DNA from: Microbacterium luteolum
Lineage (GTDB): Bacteria; Actinomycetota; Actinomycetes; Actinomycetales; Microbacteriaceae
DNA: 64,000 nucleotides
Direction: 5' to 3'
Assembly (NCBI RefSeq): GCF_039533965.1
Contig: NZ_BAAAUN010000001.1
Location: forward strand, 3,570,950 to 3,634,949
Both the position numbers and the translations under genes were made by a program. Positions 28,409-38,235 of this stretch are shown one piece after another; position 1 is the first letter of the stretch, and each line of letters opens with the position of its first letter. The notes beneath the pieces are model-generated. The model did no database searches. It worked only from the letters and a program-made list of their open reading frames with translations, and was not told the origin of the DNA.

Positions 28409-28807
28409 ATGACAATGACAGACCCGGTCGCAGATCTGCTGACCCGTCTGCGTAACGCGAACTCGGCGCACCACGACTCCGTGACCCTGCCGTCGAGCAA
28501 GCTCAAGACGCACATCGCCGAGATCCTCCAGCAGGAGGGCTACATCGCCGGCTGGGAGACCTCTGACGCCCGCGTCGGGAAGAACCTCACGCTGTCGCTG
28601 AAGTACGGCCCGAACCGTGAGCGCTCGATCGCTGGCATCAAGCGCGTGTCGAAGCCCGGCCTTCGCGTGTACGCGAAGTCGACGGAGCTCCCCAAGGTGC
28701 TCGGCGGCCTCGGCGTGGCCATCCTGTCCACTTCCTCCGGTCTTCTCACCGACCGTCAGGCTGAGCAGAAGGGCGTGGGCGGAGAAGTTCTCGCCTACGT
28801 GTGGTAA
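28409..28807 (+). CDS. rpsH: Ribosomal protein S8
   Basis: A 132-residue 16S rRNA-binding protein that in E. coli also represses the spc operon. Starts [20 protein letters not shown] and ends [11 protein letters not shown]. Good ribosome site AAAGGAAAA. Six bases before rplF. Confidence 0.98.
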   Translation: MTMTDPVADLLTRLRNANSAHHDSVTLPSSKLKTHIAEILQQEGYIAGWETSDARVGKNLTLSLKYGPNRERSIAGIKRVSKPGLRVYAKSTELPKVLGGLGVAILSTSSGLLTDRQAEQKGVGGEVLAYVW

Positions 28808-28813
28808 TCCCTC

Positions 28814-29350
28814 ATGTCGCGTATTGGACGACTTCCCATCGACGTGCCTGCGGGCGTCACCGTTTCGGTCGACGGCCGTGAGGTCGCGGTGAAGGGCCCC
28901 AAGGGTGAACTCACCCTGACGGTGGCCAGCCCCATCGAGGTCGCGGTCGAGGAGAACCAGGTTCTGGTCTCCCGCCCCGACGACGAGCGCGAGTCGCGGT
29001 CGCTTCACGGCCTGACCCGCACGCTCATCAACAACAACATCATCGGCGTGACCCAGGGCTACACCAAGGGTCTCGAGGTCGTCGGCACCGGTTACCGCGT
29101 GGCACAGAAGGGCAGCTCGGTCGAGTTCGCCCTCGGCTTCTCGCACCCGGTCCTGATCGACCCGCCCGCCGGCATCACGCTCACGGTCGAGGGCACCAAC
29201 AAGCTCACCGTCAGCGGGATCGACAAGCAGGCTGTCGGCGAGGCAGCTGCCAACATCCGCAAGATCCGCAAGCCCGAGCCGTACAAGGGCAAGGGTGTGC
29301 GCTACGCCGGCGAGAACGTGCGTCGCAAGGCCGGAAAGAGTGGTAAGTAA
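28814..29350 (+). CDS. rplF: Ribosomal protein L6
   Basis: A 178-residue 50S protein next to the factor-binding site. Starts [17 protein letters not shown] and ends with [25 protein letters not shown], the signature. Two bases before rplR. Confidence 0.98.
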   Translation: MSRIGRLPIDVPAGVTVSVDGREVAVKGPKGELTLTVASPIEVAVEENQVLVSRPDDERESRSLHGLTRTLINNNIIGVTQGYTKGLEVVGTGYRVAQKGSSVEFALGFSHPVLIDPPAGITLTVEGTNKLTVSGIDKQAVGEAAANIRKIRKPEPYKGKGVRYAGENVRRKAGKSGK

Positions 29351-29352
29351 CC

Positions 29353-29712
29353 ATGGCTCTCAAGTCAAAGTCTGACGCCCGCGCGCGTCGTCACGCCCGC
29401 CTTCGCAAGAAGGTCGTCGGCACCGAGGTGCGTCCGCGCCTCGTCGTCAACCGTTCGGCTCGCCACGTCTTCGTGCAGCTTGTCGACGACAGCAAGGGTC
29501 ACACCGTCGCGTCGGCATCGACGCTCGAGACCGACCTGCGCTCGCTCGAGGGTGACAAGACCGCCAAGGCCCGCAAGGTCGGCGAGCTTCTCGCCGAGCG
29601 CGCGAAGGCTGCCGGCGTTTCCGAGGCAGTGTTCGACCGTGGCGGCAACCGCTACGCCGGTCGTGTCGCCGCCATCGCCGACGGCGCCCGCGAGGGGGGT
29701 CTGGCACTGTGA
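29353..29712 (+). CDS. rplR: Ribosomal protein L18
   Basis: A 119-residue 5S rRNA-binding protein. Core [20 protein letters not shown] and the C-terminal [19 protein letters not shown] are present. Overlaps rpsE by four bases. Confidence 0.98.
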   Translation: MALKSKSDARARRHARLRKKVVGTEVRPRLVVNRSARHVFVQLVDDSKGHTVASASTLETDLRSLEGDKTAKARKVGELLAERAKAAGVSEAVFDRGGNRYAGRVAAIADGAREGGLAL

Positions 29713-30428
29713 GTGACAACAAGGAGAACGAAGTGACCGAAACGGCTGCTGCCGCTCCCGAGGCGGCCGCGGTCGTCTCTGAGACGGCCGCCGGAACGAC
29801 TCAGGCCGAGCCGGCTCGCGAAGGCCGCCGTGGCGGCGGTCGTGGTGACCGCAACCAGGGTGGCGGCCGCGACCGCAACTCGCGCGACCGTGGCGACAAC
29901 CAGTTCCTGGAGCGCGTCGTCACCATCAACCGCGTCTCGAAGGTCGTGAAGGGTGGTCGTCGCTTCAGCTTCACCGCTCTCGTGGTCGTCGGCGACGGAA
30001 ACGGTCTGGTCGGCGTCGGCTACGGCAAGGCCCGCGAGGTCCCTCTGGCGATCTCGAAGGGTGTCGAAGAGGCCAAGCGCAACTTCTTCCGCGTTCCGCG
30101 CGTCGGCAGCACGATCCCGCACCCGGTGCAGGGTGAGGCGGCCGCCGGTGTGGTCCTGCTTCGTCCGGCCGCTGCCGGTACCGGTGTCATCGCCGGTGGT
30201 CCGGTCCGCGCCGTGCTCGAGTGCGCCGGTATCCACGACGTGCTGTCGAAGTCGCTCGGCTCGTCGAACACGATCAACATCGTGCACGCGACCGTCGCTG
30301 CCCTGAAGCAGCTCGAGGAGCCTCGTGCGGTCGCCGCACGTCGTGGCCTCGAGTTCGACCAGGTCGCTCCGGCGCGTCTCGTCCGTGCGGAGGCAGACGC
30401 CATCGCCGCACAGAAGGTAGGTGCCTGA
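29709..30428 (+). CDS. rpsE: Ribosomal protein S5 with long Arg/Gly-rich N-terminus
   Basis: A 239-residue protein. The conserved S5 domain starts near residue 58 ([20 protein letters not shown]) and is complete. Before it lie an Ala/Glu-rich segment (residues 8-35) and an RGG-type segment ([17 protein letters not shown] and onward, about 37-57). S5 is near the mRNA entry and helps open mRNA structure, so an RNA-binding tail here is plausible but untested. GTG start overlapping rplR. Confidence 0.97.
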   Translation: MSDNKENEVTETAAAAPEAAAVVSETAAGTTQAEPAREGRRGGGRGDRNQGGGRDRNSRDRGDNQFLERVVTINRVSKVVKGGRRFSFTALVVVGDGNGLVGVGYGKAREVPLAISKGVEEAKRNFFRVPRVGSTIPHPVQGEAAAGVVLLRPAAAGTGVIAGGPVRAVLECAGIHDVLSKSLGSSNTINIVHATVAALKQLEEPRAVAARRGLEFDQVAPARLVRAEADAIAAQKVGA

Positions 30429-30613
30429 TGGCTTCGCGCCTCAAGGTCACGCAGGTCAAGTCCAAGGTGAGCGAGAAGCAGAACCAGCGCGACACGCTGC
30501 GCAGCCTCGGTCTGAAGCGCATCGGTGACAGCACCGTGCGCCCCGACGACGCGCAGACGCGCGGTTACGTCAAGACCGTCGCCCACCTCGTCAAGGTTGA
30601 GGAGATCGACTAA
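30428..30613 (+). CDS. rpmD: Ribosomal protein L30
   Basis: A 61-residue 50S protein, [20 protein letters not shown] onward, with the signature [19 protein letters not shown]. Overlaps both neighbours by one base. Confidence 0.98.
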   Translation: MASRLKVTQVKSKVSEKQNQRDTLRSLGLKRIGDSTVRPDDAQTRGYVKTVAHLVKVEEID

Positions 30614-31263
30614 TGGCTGAGAAGAACGACGCCGTCGAGGCTGAGAAGGCCCCGAAGAAGGCTGCCGCTCCCAAGGCTGCCGCCGAGAAGAAGCCGGCAG
30701 AGAAGAAGCCCGCCGCGAAGAAGGCGCCGGCCAAGTCCGCCGCTGCCGACGCCAAGGCCGACGCTCCTGCCAAGAAGCCCGCCGCCAAGAAGGCTGCGCC
30801 GAAGAAGGATGCTCCGGCATCCCGCCCCGGCGTGCTGAAGGTTCACCACCTGCGTCCGGTCCCCGGATCCAACACCGCGAAGACCCGTGTCGGTCGCGGT
30901 GAGGGCTCCAAGGGCAAGACCGCCGGTCGTGGTACCAAGGGCACCAAGGCTCGCAACACCGTTCGCGTCGGCTTCGAGGGTGGGCAGATGCCTCTGCACA
31001 TGCGCACCCCGAAGCTGCGCGGGTTCAAGAACCCGTTCCGCGTCGAGTACCAGGTCGTGAACCTGGAGAAGCTCGCGGAGCTGTACCCGAAGGGCGGCGA
31101 CGTCACCGTCACCGACCTGGTCGCCAAGGGCGCCGTTCGCAAGAACGAGAAGGTCAAGGTTCTCGGAAACGGCGATATCGCCGTGAAGCTCACCGTCGCG
31201 GTCGACAAGGTCTCGGGTTCCGCCGAGCAGAAGATCGTGGCTGCGGGCGGTTCCGTCAAGTAA
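30613..31263 (+). CDS. rplO: Ribosomal protein L15 with histone-like Lys/Ala N-terminus
   Basis: A 216-residue protein, longer than the usual 145-150. The conserved L15 domain begins near residue 74 ([14 protein letters not shown]) and has the signature [16 protein letters not shown]. The first 70 residues are nearly all Lys, Ala, Pro and Glu in KKPAAKK-type repeats, like the tails of actinobacterial histone-like proteins. A terminator follows within ten bases, so the spc transcript can end here. Confidence 0.97.
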   Translation: MAEKNDAVEAEKAPKKAAAPKAAAEKKPAEKKPAAKKAPAKSAAADAKADAPAKKPAAKKAAPKKDAPASRPGVLKVHHLRPVPGSNTAKTRVGRGEGSKGKTAGRGTKGTKARNTVRVGFEGGQMPLHMRTPKLRGFKNPFRVEYQVVNLEKLAELYPKGGDVTVTDLVAKGAVRKNEKVKVLGNGDIAVKLTVAVDKVSGSAEQKIVAAGGSVK

Positions 31264-31271
31264 CCACTGCA

Positions 31272-31309
31272 CAAGAGGGGCCGGAGATTCTCCGGCCCCT
31301 CTTGTGGTT
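31272..31309 (+). terminator. Terminator between rplO and secY
   Basis: CAAGAGGGGCCGGAG (31272-31286) pairs perfectly with CTCCGGCCCCTCTTG (31290-31304), loop ATT, followed by TGGTT. secY probably has its own promoter; TACCCT near 31359 is a possible -10 box. Confidence 0.8.
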
Positions 31310-31416
31310 ACACCACGCGGGTCAGGTTCGGCCCACGCAGTCCGGGGTTCCCGGATGGGTTACCCTGGTCTTTCAGCCGTCCTTCGGGAATCGGCAACTT
31401 TTCAGGAGGAACGTTC

Positions 31417-32739
31417 TTGTTCAGCGCCATCGCGCGGATCTTCCGCACGCCCGACCTGCGTCGGAAGATCGGTTTCACTCTCGCCATCGTCGCGATCTAC
31501 CGACTCGGCTCCAACGTCCCTGCACCGTTCGTGAACTTCCCGAACGTGGAGGAGTGCCTCGCCGCGAACTCCGGTACCGACGGACTGCTCGGACTCGTCA
31601 ACCTCTTCTCCGGAGGCGCGCTCCTCCAGCTGTCGATCTTCGCGCTGGGCGTGATGCCGTACATCACGGCGACGATCATCACGCAGCTCCTCCGCGTTGT
31701 CATCCCGCACTTCGAGGCGCTGCACAAGGAGGGTCAGGCCGGTCAGGCCCGACTCACCCAGTACACGCGTTACCTCACCATCGCGCTCGCGCTGCTCCAG
31801 TCGACCACTCTCGTCACCGTCGCCCGCAGCGGCCAGCTCTTCGGCACGACCGATCTCGCCGCCTGCCAGCAGCTGCTGACCAACGACGTGTGGTGGGCGC
31901 AGCTGCTCATCATCATGGCGATGACCGCCGGCACCGGACTCATCATGTGGTTCGCCGAGCTCGTCACCGAGCGCGGCATCGGCAACGGCATGTCGCTCCT
32001 CATCTTCACCTCCATCGCCGCGACGTTCCCCGGCGCCATGGGACTCATCTGGCAGACCAAGGGCTTCGAGGTGTTCCTCCTGGTCTTGGCGGTCGGCATC
32101 ATCGTGATGGGGCTCGTCGTCTTCGTCGAGCAGTCGCAGCGCCGCATCCCGGTGCAGTACGCCAAGCGCATGGTCGGTCGCCGCACCTACGGCGGCACGA
32201 ACACCTACATCCCGATCAAGGTGAACATGGCGGGTGTGATCCCCGTGATCTTCGCGTCGTCGCTGCTGTACATCCCTGCCCTCATCGCGCAGTTCAACAC
32301 CCCGCAGGACGGCTCCGTGCCGGCGCCGTGGGTCACCTGGATCAGCGCGAACTTCACCACGGGCAACCACCCGGTCTACATGGCCGCGTACTTCCTGCTC
32401 ATCATCGGGTTCACCTACTTCTACGTCGCGATCACGTTCAACCCCGTCGAGGTCGCCGACAACATGAAGAAGTACGGCGGGTTCATCCCCGGCATCCGTG
32501 CCGGTCGTCCGACGGCCGAGTACCTCGACTACGTCCTCACCCGCATCACGCTCCCCGGCTCGCTGTACCTCGGCCTGATCGCGCTCATCCCGCTGATCGC
32601 CCTGGCCACTGTCGGCGCCAACCAGAACTTCCCGTTCGGTGGCGCCTCGATCCTCATCATCGTCGGCGTCGGCCTCGAGACGGTGAAGCAGATCGACGCA
32701 CAGCTGCAGCAGCGTCACTACGAAGGGCTCCTCCGATGA
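31417..32739 (+). CDS. secY: Protein translocase subunit SecY
   Basis: A 440-residue channel-forming protein with ten membrane spans. It begins [20 protein letters not shown], with a plug-region segment and the ITxxIITQLL signature as [10 protein letters not shown]. The start is TTG, chosen because CAGGAGGA lies at the right distance and homologues begin here. Overlaps adk by four bases, the usual secY-adk-map order. Confidence 0.97.
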   Translation: MFSAIARIFRTPDLRRKIGFTLAIVAIYRLGSNVPAPFVNFPNVEECLAANSGTDGLLGLVNLFSGGALLQLSIFALGVMPYITATIITQLLRVVIPHFEALHKEGQAGQARLTQYTRYLTIALALLQSTTLVTVARSGQLFGTTDLAACQQLLTNDVWWAQLLIIMAMTAGTGLIMWFAELVTERGIGNGMSLLIFTSIAATFPGAMGLIWQTKGFEVFLLVLAVGIIVMGLVVFVEQSQRRIPVQYAKRMVGRRTYGGTNTYIPIKVNMAGVIPVIFASSLLYIPALIAQFNTPQDGSVPAPWVTWISANFTTGNHPVYMAAYFLLIIGFTYFYVAITFNPVEVADNMKKYGGFIPGIRAGRPTAEYLDYVLTRITLPGSLYLGLIALIPLIALATVGANQNFPFGGASILIIVGVGLETVKQIDAQLQQRHYEGLLR

Positions 32740-33332
32740 CAGCATCCGCACGTCTTCTCATCGTCGGCCCGCAGGGCTCCGGAAAGGGCACGCAGGGCGT
32801 GCGCATCGCCGAGTCCTACGGCATCCCGGTCGTGTCGACCGGTGACATCTTCCGGGCGAACATCAAGGAGGGGACGCCCCTCGGTCAGCAGGTCACGGCG
32901 ATCCTCGACAAGGGAGATCTCGTTCCGGACGAGCTGACGAGCGAGATCGTGCGCGACCGTCTGTCGCAGGACGATGCCGCGAACGGCTTCCTCCTCGACG
33001 GGTACCCCCGCAACGTCGCCCAGGTGGCGCACCTCGAGGAGTTCCTCGCCGGTCGTGGAGAGGCGCTCGACGCCGTCATCCTGCTCCAGGTCCCGCGCGA
33101 GGAGAGCATCGCCCGCCTCGGTCTGCGCGCGGCAGAGCAGGGGCGTTCGGATGACACGGACGCTGCCATCGCGCACCGTCTGGACATCTACGAGCACGAG
33201 ACGGCTCCGATCATCGAGGTCTACGGCGCCAAGGGCATCGTCGACCGGATCGACGGCGTCGGCTCGCTCGACGAGATCACCGAGCGCATCTCCGCCGCAT
33301 TGGCCGCTCGCGGCCTGCGCCTCGCGGCCTGA
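32736..33332 (+). CDS. adk: Adenylate kinase, short form
   Basis: A 198-residue enzyme interconverting ATP, ADP and AMP. The P-loop [10 protein letters not shown] is at 11-20, with STGDIFRAN and DGYPRNVAQ. The lid is short (between [12 protein letters not shown] and [10 protein letters not shown]), without the zinc-binding Cys of long forms, as in other actinomycetes. Overlaps secY by four bases. Confidence 0.97.
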   Translation: MTASARLLIVGPQGSGKGTQGVRIAESYGIPVVSTGDIFRANIKEGTPLGQQVTAILDKGDLVPDELTSEIVRDRLSQDDAANGFLLDGYPRNVAQVAHLEEFLAGRGEALDAVILLQVPREESIARLGLRAAEQGRSDDTDAAIAHRLDIYEHETAPIIEVYGAKGIVDRIDGVGSLDEITERISAALAARGLRLAA

Positions 33333-33341
33333 GGCCTCGCG

Positions 33342-34193
33342 ATGTTCCGCCGGTCGATCTACAAGACCCCGGCCCAGCTTCGATCCATGGTCGAGCCAGG
33401 GCTCATCACGGCGGCGGCGCTGGACGCCGTCCGTCCGCTGATCAGGGCCGGAGTCACCACGCTGGAGCTGGATGCCGCAGCGAACCGCACGATCCTCGCG
33501 CGGGGAGCGGAGTCGAACTTCCAGCTGGTGCGCGGGTACCACCACACCATCTGCGTGTCCGTGAACGAGCAGGTCGTGCACGGCATCCCCGGAGAGCGCG
33601 TCCTGCGACCCGGTGACATCGTGTCGGTCGACTGCGGCGCGCAGTTCCAGGGATGGAACGGCGACAGCGCCATCACGGTCGTCGTCCCGGATCCCGAGCG
33701 CGCTGAGCTGGTGGCGCAGCGCGAGGAGCTCTCGCGCGTCACCGAGGGCTCGATGTGGGCGGGCATCGCCGCCATGGCGTCGGTGGAGTCGATCGACGAG
33801 ATCGGCGCGGCGATCCAGGAGTACATCGAGGCGCAGGGACCCTCGGCGGTGTCGGGGGAGCCCTACGGCATCCTCCGCGAGTACGTCGGCCACGGCATCG
33901 GGCGCAAGATGCACGAGGCACCCAGCGTCTTCAACTACCGCACACCGGACCGCGGCGCCGACGTGCGGCCGGGACTGGTCCTGGCCATCGAGCCGATGGT
34001 GACCGCCGGCGGCGAGGCGACCTACATCGAGGACGACGACTGGACCGTCACGACCGTCGACGGCACAGACGGCTCACATTGGGAACATAGCGTGGCCCGG
34101 CATGATGGGGGTATCTGGGTGCTGACCGCGCCCGATGGCGGAAAGGCCGGACTCGCCCCGTTCGGGGTCGAGCCTCGAGAGATCGGAAAGTAA
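33342..34193 (+). CDS. map: Methionine aminopeptidase, type I
   Basis: A 283-residue metalloprotease that removes the initiator Met. The five metal ligands are recognisable: Asp in VDCGAQFQGW, Asp in WNGDSAIT, His in GHGIGRKMHE, Glu in AIEPMV and Glu near the C-terminus in HWEHS. It has no N-terminal zinc-finger extension. Nine bases after adk, and its stop overlaps the DsbA-like gene by one base. Confidence 0.95.
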   Translation: MFRRSIYKTPAQLRSMVEPGLITAAALDAVRPLIRAGVTTLELDAAANRTILARGAESNFQLVRGYHHTICVSVNEQVVHGIPGERVLRPGDIVSVDCGAQFQGWNGDSAITVVVPDPERAELVAQREELSRVTEGSMWAGIAAMASVESIDEIGAAIQEYIEAQGPSAVSGEPYGILREYVGHGIGRKMHEAPSVFNYRTPDRGADVRPGLVLAIEPMVTAGGEATYIEDDDWTVTTVDGTDGSHWEHSVARHDGGIWVLTAPDGGKAGLAPFGVEPREIGK

Positions 34194-34855
34194 TGGCAGC
34201 GGCGAAGAGCAACACGAACTGGTTCGCGATCGGCGTCTCCATCGCCGTGGTCGTGGTGCTGGTCGTGCTCGGTGGTCTCGTGGTGTTCCTCAACAACCAG
34301 GCCACGGCTCCCGGCGTCGCTCCGAAGAGCGACATCATCAACGAGGAGACCGGCGCCATCTCGTTCGGCGACGGCAAGGACGAGGTCGACACCTTCGTCG
34401 ACTTCATGTGCCCGATCTGCGGGACCTTCGAGGACCAGTACGGCGAGAAGCTGCAGGCGGCAGCCGCCGACGGCAAGATCACGCTGAACATCCACCCGGT
34501 CTCGATCCTGGATCGCTTCTCGCAGAACACGCAGTTCTCCACGCGTGCTGCCGGCGCGATGTACTGCGTCGCCGAGAAGGCCCCTGAGGCGGCGCTCGAC
34601 TACTTCAACCTCCTCTTCGCCAACCAGCCCGAAGAGAACACGGCAGGACTCACGGACGACGAGCTCGCCTCGCTCGCCGAGCAGGCCGGAGCAGGGGCCG
34701 CGGCGGACTGCATCGCCGACGGCACCTACATGGACTTCGTCCTGGATCAGACCAAGGCTCAGGAGATCGCCGGGACCCCGACCATCGAGGTCAACGGCAA
34801 GCGCCTCGACCTCCAGGCCGGAGACATCACCGAGATGGAGAAGCTCCTCGGCTGA
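34193..34855 (+). CDS. Membrane-anchored DsbA-like thioredoxin-fold protein
   Basis: A 220-residue protein. Residues 1-10 are cytosolic, a membrane anchor spans about 11-35, and the rest faces outward. CPIC in FVDFMCPICGTFEDQYG (near residue 73) is the active CXXC of the DsbA/thioredoxin_4 group, and GTPTIEVNG with its cis-Pro is near the C-terminus. Two more Cys (MYCVAE, ADCIAD) may form a structural disulfide. It likely makes or repairs disulfides in exported proteins. Translationally coupled to map (TAATG) in a position just downstream of secY. Confidence 0.88.
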   Translation: MAAAKSNTNWFAIGVSIAVVVVLVVLGGLVVFLNNQATAPGVAPKSDIINEETGAISFGDGKDEVDTFVDFMCPICGTFEDQYGEKLQAAAADGKITLNIHPVSILDRFSQNTQFSTRAAGAMYCVAEKAPEAALDYFNLLFANQPEENTAGLTDDELASLAEQAGAGAAADCIADGTYMDFVLDQTKAQEIAGTPTIEVNGKRLDLQAGDITEMEKLLG

Positions 34856-34872
34856 TCGTCCATCCGGCCGAG

Positions 34873-34901
34873 TTGCCGGATGGCTCCCGAAGGTCTAACA
34901 T
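34873..34901 (+). promoter_or_regulatory. Promoter of the infA transcript
   Basis: TTGCCG (34873-34878), 17-bp spacer, TAACAT (34896-34901) just after the DsbA-like gene, giving a leader of about 100 bases before infA. Confidence 0.55.
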
Positions 34902-35007
34902 TGATCTTTGGTGCTTTGTGCCTTGATTCGGCGTGTCCGATCGGTGCGGCACCGCAAACCACCCACCCACCGCAGATCGACCGGTCTGCAGAAGCGTCAG
35001 CGAGGCT

Positions 35008-35229
35008 ATGGCTAAGAAAGACGGTGTCATCGAGATCGAGGGCGTGATCTCCGAGGCTCTGCCCAACGCGATGTTCCGCGTTGAGCTCAGCAACGGACAC
35101 AAGGTCCTTGCAACGATCTCCGGAAAGATGCGGCAGAACTACATCCGCATCATCCCCGAGGACCGCGTGGTCGTGGAGCTCAGCCCCTACGACCTCACCC
35201 GCGGCCGTATCGTCTACCGCTACCGCTGA
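35008..35229 (+). CDS. infA: Translation initiation factor IF-1
   Basis: A 73-residue S1-fold factor that binds the ribosomal A site during initiation. [20 protein letters not shown] and ending RGRIVYRYR are typical. 65 bases before rpmJ. Confidence 0.98.
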   Translation: MAKKDGVIEIEGVISEALPNAMFRVELSNGHKVLATISGKMRQNYIRIIPEDRVVVELSPYDLTRGRIVYRYR

Positions 35230-35294
35230 TCGGTCGAGAAGTAACGGCCTGCCTCGGACACGGGGCGGTACGAAGACAGCGAACAGGAAACATC

Positions 35295-35411
35295 ATGAAG
35301 GTCAACCCCAGCGTCAAGCCGATCTGCGATCACTGCAAGGTGATCCGCCGCCACGGCCGCGTCATGGTGATCTGCAAGAGCAACCCGCGTCACAAGCAGC
35401 GCCAGGGCTGA
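35295..35411 (+). CDS. rpmJ: Ribosomal protein L36
   Basis: A 38-residue zinc-ribbon protein, [20 protein letters not shown] onward, ending NPRHKQRQG. The four metal ligands (Cys-X2-Cys, Cys, His) are intact, so this is the zinc-binding form. AGGAAA precedes the ATG. It is followed by 157 bases holding one copy of the dispersed GGGCTCAG repeat (35474-35489). Confidence 0.97.
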   Translation: MKVNPSVKPICDHCKVIRRHGRVMVICKSNPRHKQRQG

Positions 35412-35568
35412 CCTGCGCTGCGCGGCACGCTCGCGCACATCTCACAACTCAATACGAAACGGCAGGATCAGACGCTTCGACGGGCTCAGCCCGGACGAGC
35501 TGACACCTCGGGGCGGAGGCCCGGGCACCGATCCTGTTCCATACCTCCACTACATCCAGGAGAACCGC

Positions 35569-35943
<375 letters not shown>

Positions 35944-35974
35944 GCGGGGCCCCAGGGACTAGGAGAACACTTTC

Positions 35975-36373
35975 ATGGCTGCACCCAAGGCCGCCGCGCG
36001 CAAGCCGCGCCGCAAGGAAAAGAAGAACATCGCGCTGGGCCAGGCCCACATCAAGTCGACGTTCAACAACACGATCGTCTCGATCACCGACCCGTCCGGC
36101 GCTGTCATCAGCTGGGCATCGTCGGGTGGCGTGGGCTTCAAGGGCTCCCGCAAGTCGACCCCGTACGCCGCAGGTCTTGCTGCCGAGTCCGCTGCGCGTC
36201 AGGCGCAGGAGCACGGCGTCAAGAAGGTCGACGTCTTCGTGAAGGGTCCGGGCTCCGGCCGCGAGACCGCGATCCGCTCGCTCCAGGCCGCAGGCCTCGA
36301 GGTCGGCTCGATCTCGGACGTCACCCCGCAGGCGCACAACGGATGCCGCCCGCCGAAGCGTCGCCGCGTCTGA
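35975..36373 (+). CDS. rpsK: Ribosomal protein S11
   Basis: A 132-residue platform protein. [20 protein letters not shown] and the C-terminal [16 protein letters not shown] are present. 31 bases after rpsM. Confidence 0.98.
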   Translation: MAAPKAAARKPRRKEKKNIALGQAHIKSTFNNTIVSITDPSGAVISWASSGGVGFKGSRKSTPYAAGLAAESAARQAQEHGVKKVDVFVKGPGSGRETAIRSLQAAGLEVGSISDVTPQAHNGCRPPKRRRV

Positions 36374-36380
36374 CACGGCT

Positions 36381-36444
36381 CGTCGAGTCGCTCGCCCTTC
36401 GACAGGCTCCGAGAGTCCTGTCGGTCGAGCGACTCGACGCCCGC
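36381..36444. repeat. Compound hairpin between rpsK and rpoA
   Basis: CGTCGAGTCGCTCG and CGAGCGACTCGACG form a perfect 14-bp outer stem. Inside it, CGACAGG and CCTGTCG form a second stem that includes a copy of the dispersed CCCTTCGACAGGCTC element (36395-36409). No T-run follows. Confidence 0.65.
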
Positions 36445-36525
36445 GTGCGGGCATCGACTTCCACAATTGAAGACCTCACCACACCACATGTCATATAGCG
36501 GGCATGTGATCGAAAGGAACACAGA

Positions 36526-37515
36526 GTGCTCATTGCACAGCGTCCCACACTGACCGAGGAAAAGATCGTCGAGAACCGTAGCCGGTTCATCATCGAGCCT
36601 CTGGAGCCCGGCTTCGGATACACGATCGGCAACGCGCTGCGTCGCAGCCTGCTGTCGTCGATCCCCGGCGCCGCTGTCACCAGCGTTCGTCTCGACGGCG
36701 TGCTGCACGAGTTCAGCACCATCCCCGGCGTGAAGGAGGATGTCACCGAGATCATCCTCAACATCAAGCAGCTGGTCGTCTCCTCGGAGCGCGACGAGCC
36801 CATCACGGCGTACCTGCGCAAGACCGGTTCGGGCGAAGTGACCGCCGCTGACATCTCGGCTCCGGCCGGTGTCGAGGTCCAGAACCCCGAGCTCGTCATC
36901 GCGACGCTCAACGAGACGGCGAAGTTCGAGCTCGAGCTCACCATCGAGCGCGGCCGCGGCTACGTCTCCGCGACGCAGAACCGCAACGAGTACGCCGAGG
37001 CCGGTCAGATCCCGATCGACTCGATCTACTCGCCGGTCCTCAAGGTCAGCTACCGCGTCGAGGCGACTCGTGCCGGTGAGCGCACCGACTTCGACAAGCT
37101 CGTCCTGGACGTCGAGACCAAGTCGTCGATCAGCCCCCGCGACGCTGTCGCTTCGGCTGCGAAGACGCTCACCGAGCTGTTCGGTCTCGCTCGCGAGCTG
37201 AACGTCGAGGCTGAGGGCATCGAGATCGGCCCGGCGCCGGTGGAGGCAGTGAACTCCAGCGAGCTGTCGATGCCGATCGAGGATCTCGACCTGTCGGTCC
37301 GCTCGTACAACTGCCTGAAGCGTGAGGGCATCAACACTGTTTCTGAACTCGTCGCCCTCTCGGAGACGCAGCTCATGAACATCCGCAATTTCGGCCAGAA
37401 GTCGGTCGACGAGGTGCGCGACAAGCTCATCTCGCTCGGTCTGTCGCTCAAGGATTCGGTGCCCGGTTTCGACGGCGCCCACTTCTACGGCGGCAGCGAA
37501 GACGAGTCCTTCTGA
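36526..37515 (+). CDS. rpoA: RNA polymerase alpha subunit
   Basis: A 329-residue subunit. The N-terminal assembly domain has [20 protein letters not shown], and the C-terminal domain (from about 245) has [20 protein letters not shown], the region that contacts UP elements and activators. Start is GTG with GAAAGGAA upstream. Normal length with an acidic tail. Confidence 0.98.
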   Translation: MLIAQRPTLTEEKIVENRSRFIIEPLEPGFGYTIGNALRRSLLSSIPGAAVTSVRLDGVLHEFSTIPGVKEDVTEIILNIKQLVVSSERDEPITAYLRKTGSGEVTAADISAPAGVEVQNPELVIATLNETAKFELELTIERGRGYVSATQNRNEYAEAGQIPIDSIYSPVLKVSYRVEATRAGERTDFDKLVLDVETKSSISPRDAVASAAKTLTELFGLARELNVEAEGIEIGPAPVEAVNSSELSMPIEDLDLSVRSYNCLKREGINTVSELVALSETQLMNIRNFGQKSVDEVRDKLISLGLSLKDSVPGFDGAHFYGGSEDESF

Positions 37516-37548
37516 TACCCGACCTTTCTGACCAGGAGTTAGACGATT

Positions 37549-38085
37549 ATGCCCAAGCCCACTAAGGGTCCCCGCCTCGGAGGCGGCCCCGCCCACGAGC
37601 GCCTGCTGCTTGCCAACCTCGCGGCGGCTCTGTTCACCCACAAGTCGATCAAGACGACCGAGACCAAGGCCAAGCGCCTTCGTCCGCTCGCCGAGCGTCT
37701 GATCACGTTCGCGAAGCGCGGCGACCTGCACGCGCGTCGTCGCGTGCTGTCGGTCATCGGCGACAAGAGCGTCGTGCACACGCTCTTCGCCGAGATCGCA
37801 CCGCTGGTCGCTGACCGTGAGGGCGGCTACACCCGCATCACGAAGGTCGGCAACCGCAAGGGCGACAACGCTCCGATGGCCGTGATCGAGCTCGTCCTCG
37901 AGCCGGTCAACCCGAAGCCGAAGTCCGCCAAGAAGACGGCTGCGGCCGCTTCGAAGGCAGAGAAGCCCGCCGAGGTCGCCGAGGAGGCTCCCGTCGAGGA
38001 GGCTCCCGCCGCCGACGCCGGTGCCGAGTCGCAGGCCGAGGGCGAAGCAGCCGAGGCTGCCGCCGAGGACGCTGTCGAGAAGTAA
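37549..38085 (+). CDS. rplQ: Ribosomal protein L17 with Ala/Glu tail
   Basis: A 178-residue protein; the conserved domain ends near residue 120 with [14 protein letters not shown], and about 55 residues rich in Ala, Glu, Lys and Val follow. Starts [20 protein letters not shown]. Last gene of the alpha operon, followed by a strong terminator. Confidence 0.97.
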   Translation: MPKPTKGPRLGGGPAHERLLLANLAAALFTHKSIKTTETKAKRLRPLAERLITFAKRGDLHARRRVLSVIGDKSVVHTLFAEIAPLVADREGGYTRITKVGNRKGDNAPMAVIELVLEPVNPKPKSAKKTAAAASKAEKPAEVAEEAPVEEAPAADAGAESQAEGEAAEAAAEDAVEK

Positions 38086-38098
38086 GCACCTCTCACGA

Positions 38099-38143
38099 AC
38101 GAAGCCCGCCGCCCCTTCCGGGGTGGCGGGCTTCGTCGTTTCC
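38099..38143 (+). terminator. Terminator of the alpha operon
   Basis: ACGAAGCCCGCCGCCCC (38099-38115) pairs with GGGGTGGCGGGCTTCGT (38120-38136), one G-U pair, loop TTCC, followed by CGTTTCC. Confidence 0.85.
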
Positions 38144-38170
38144 TGGGCCAGGTTCTCCGGCCACGGGGAG

Positions 38171-38207
38171 CTTCTGCGGCCCGATTCGCGAGATGTGGCC
38201 GCAGAAG
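38171..38207 (-). terminator. Hairpin downstream of the acyl-CoA ligase gene
   Basis: CTTCTGCGGCC (38171-38181) pairs with GGCCGCAGAAG (38197-38207) around a 15-base loop, 29 bases past the stop of the leftward gene. Confidence 0.45.
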
Positions 38208-38235
38208 TTCGGAATGGCCGCAGGAGTCCCGCGGG

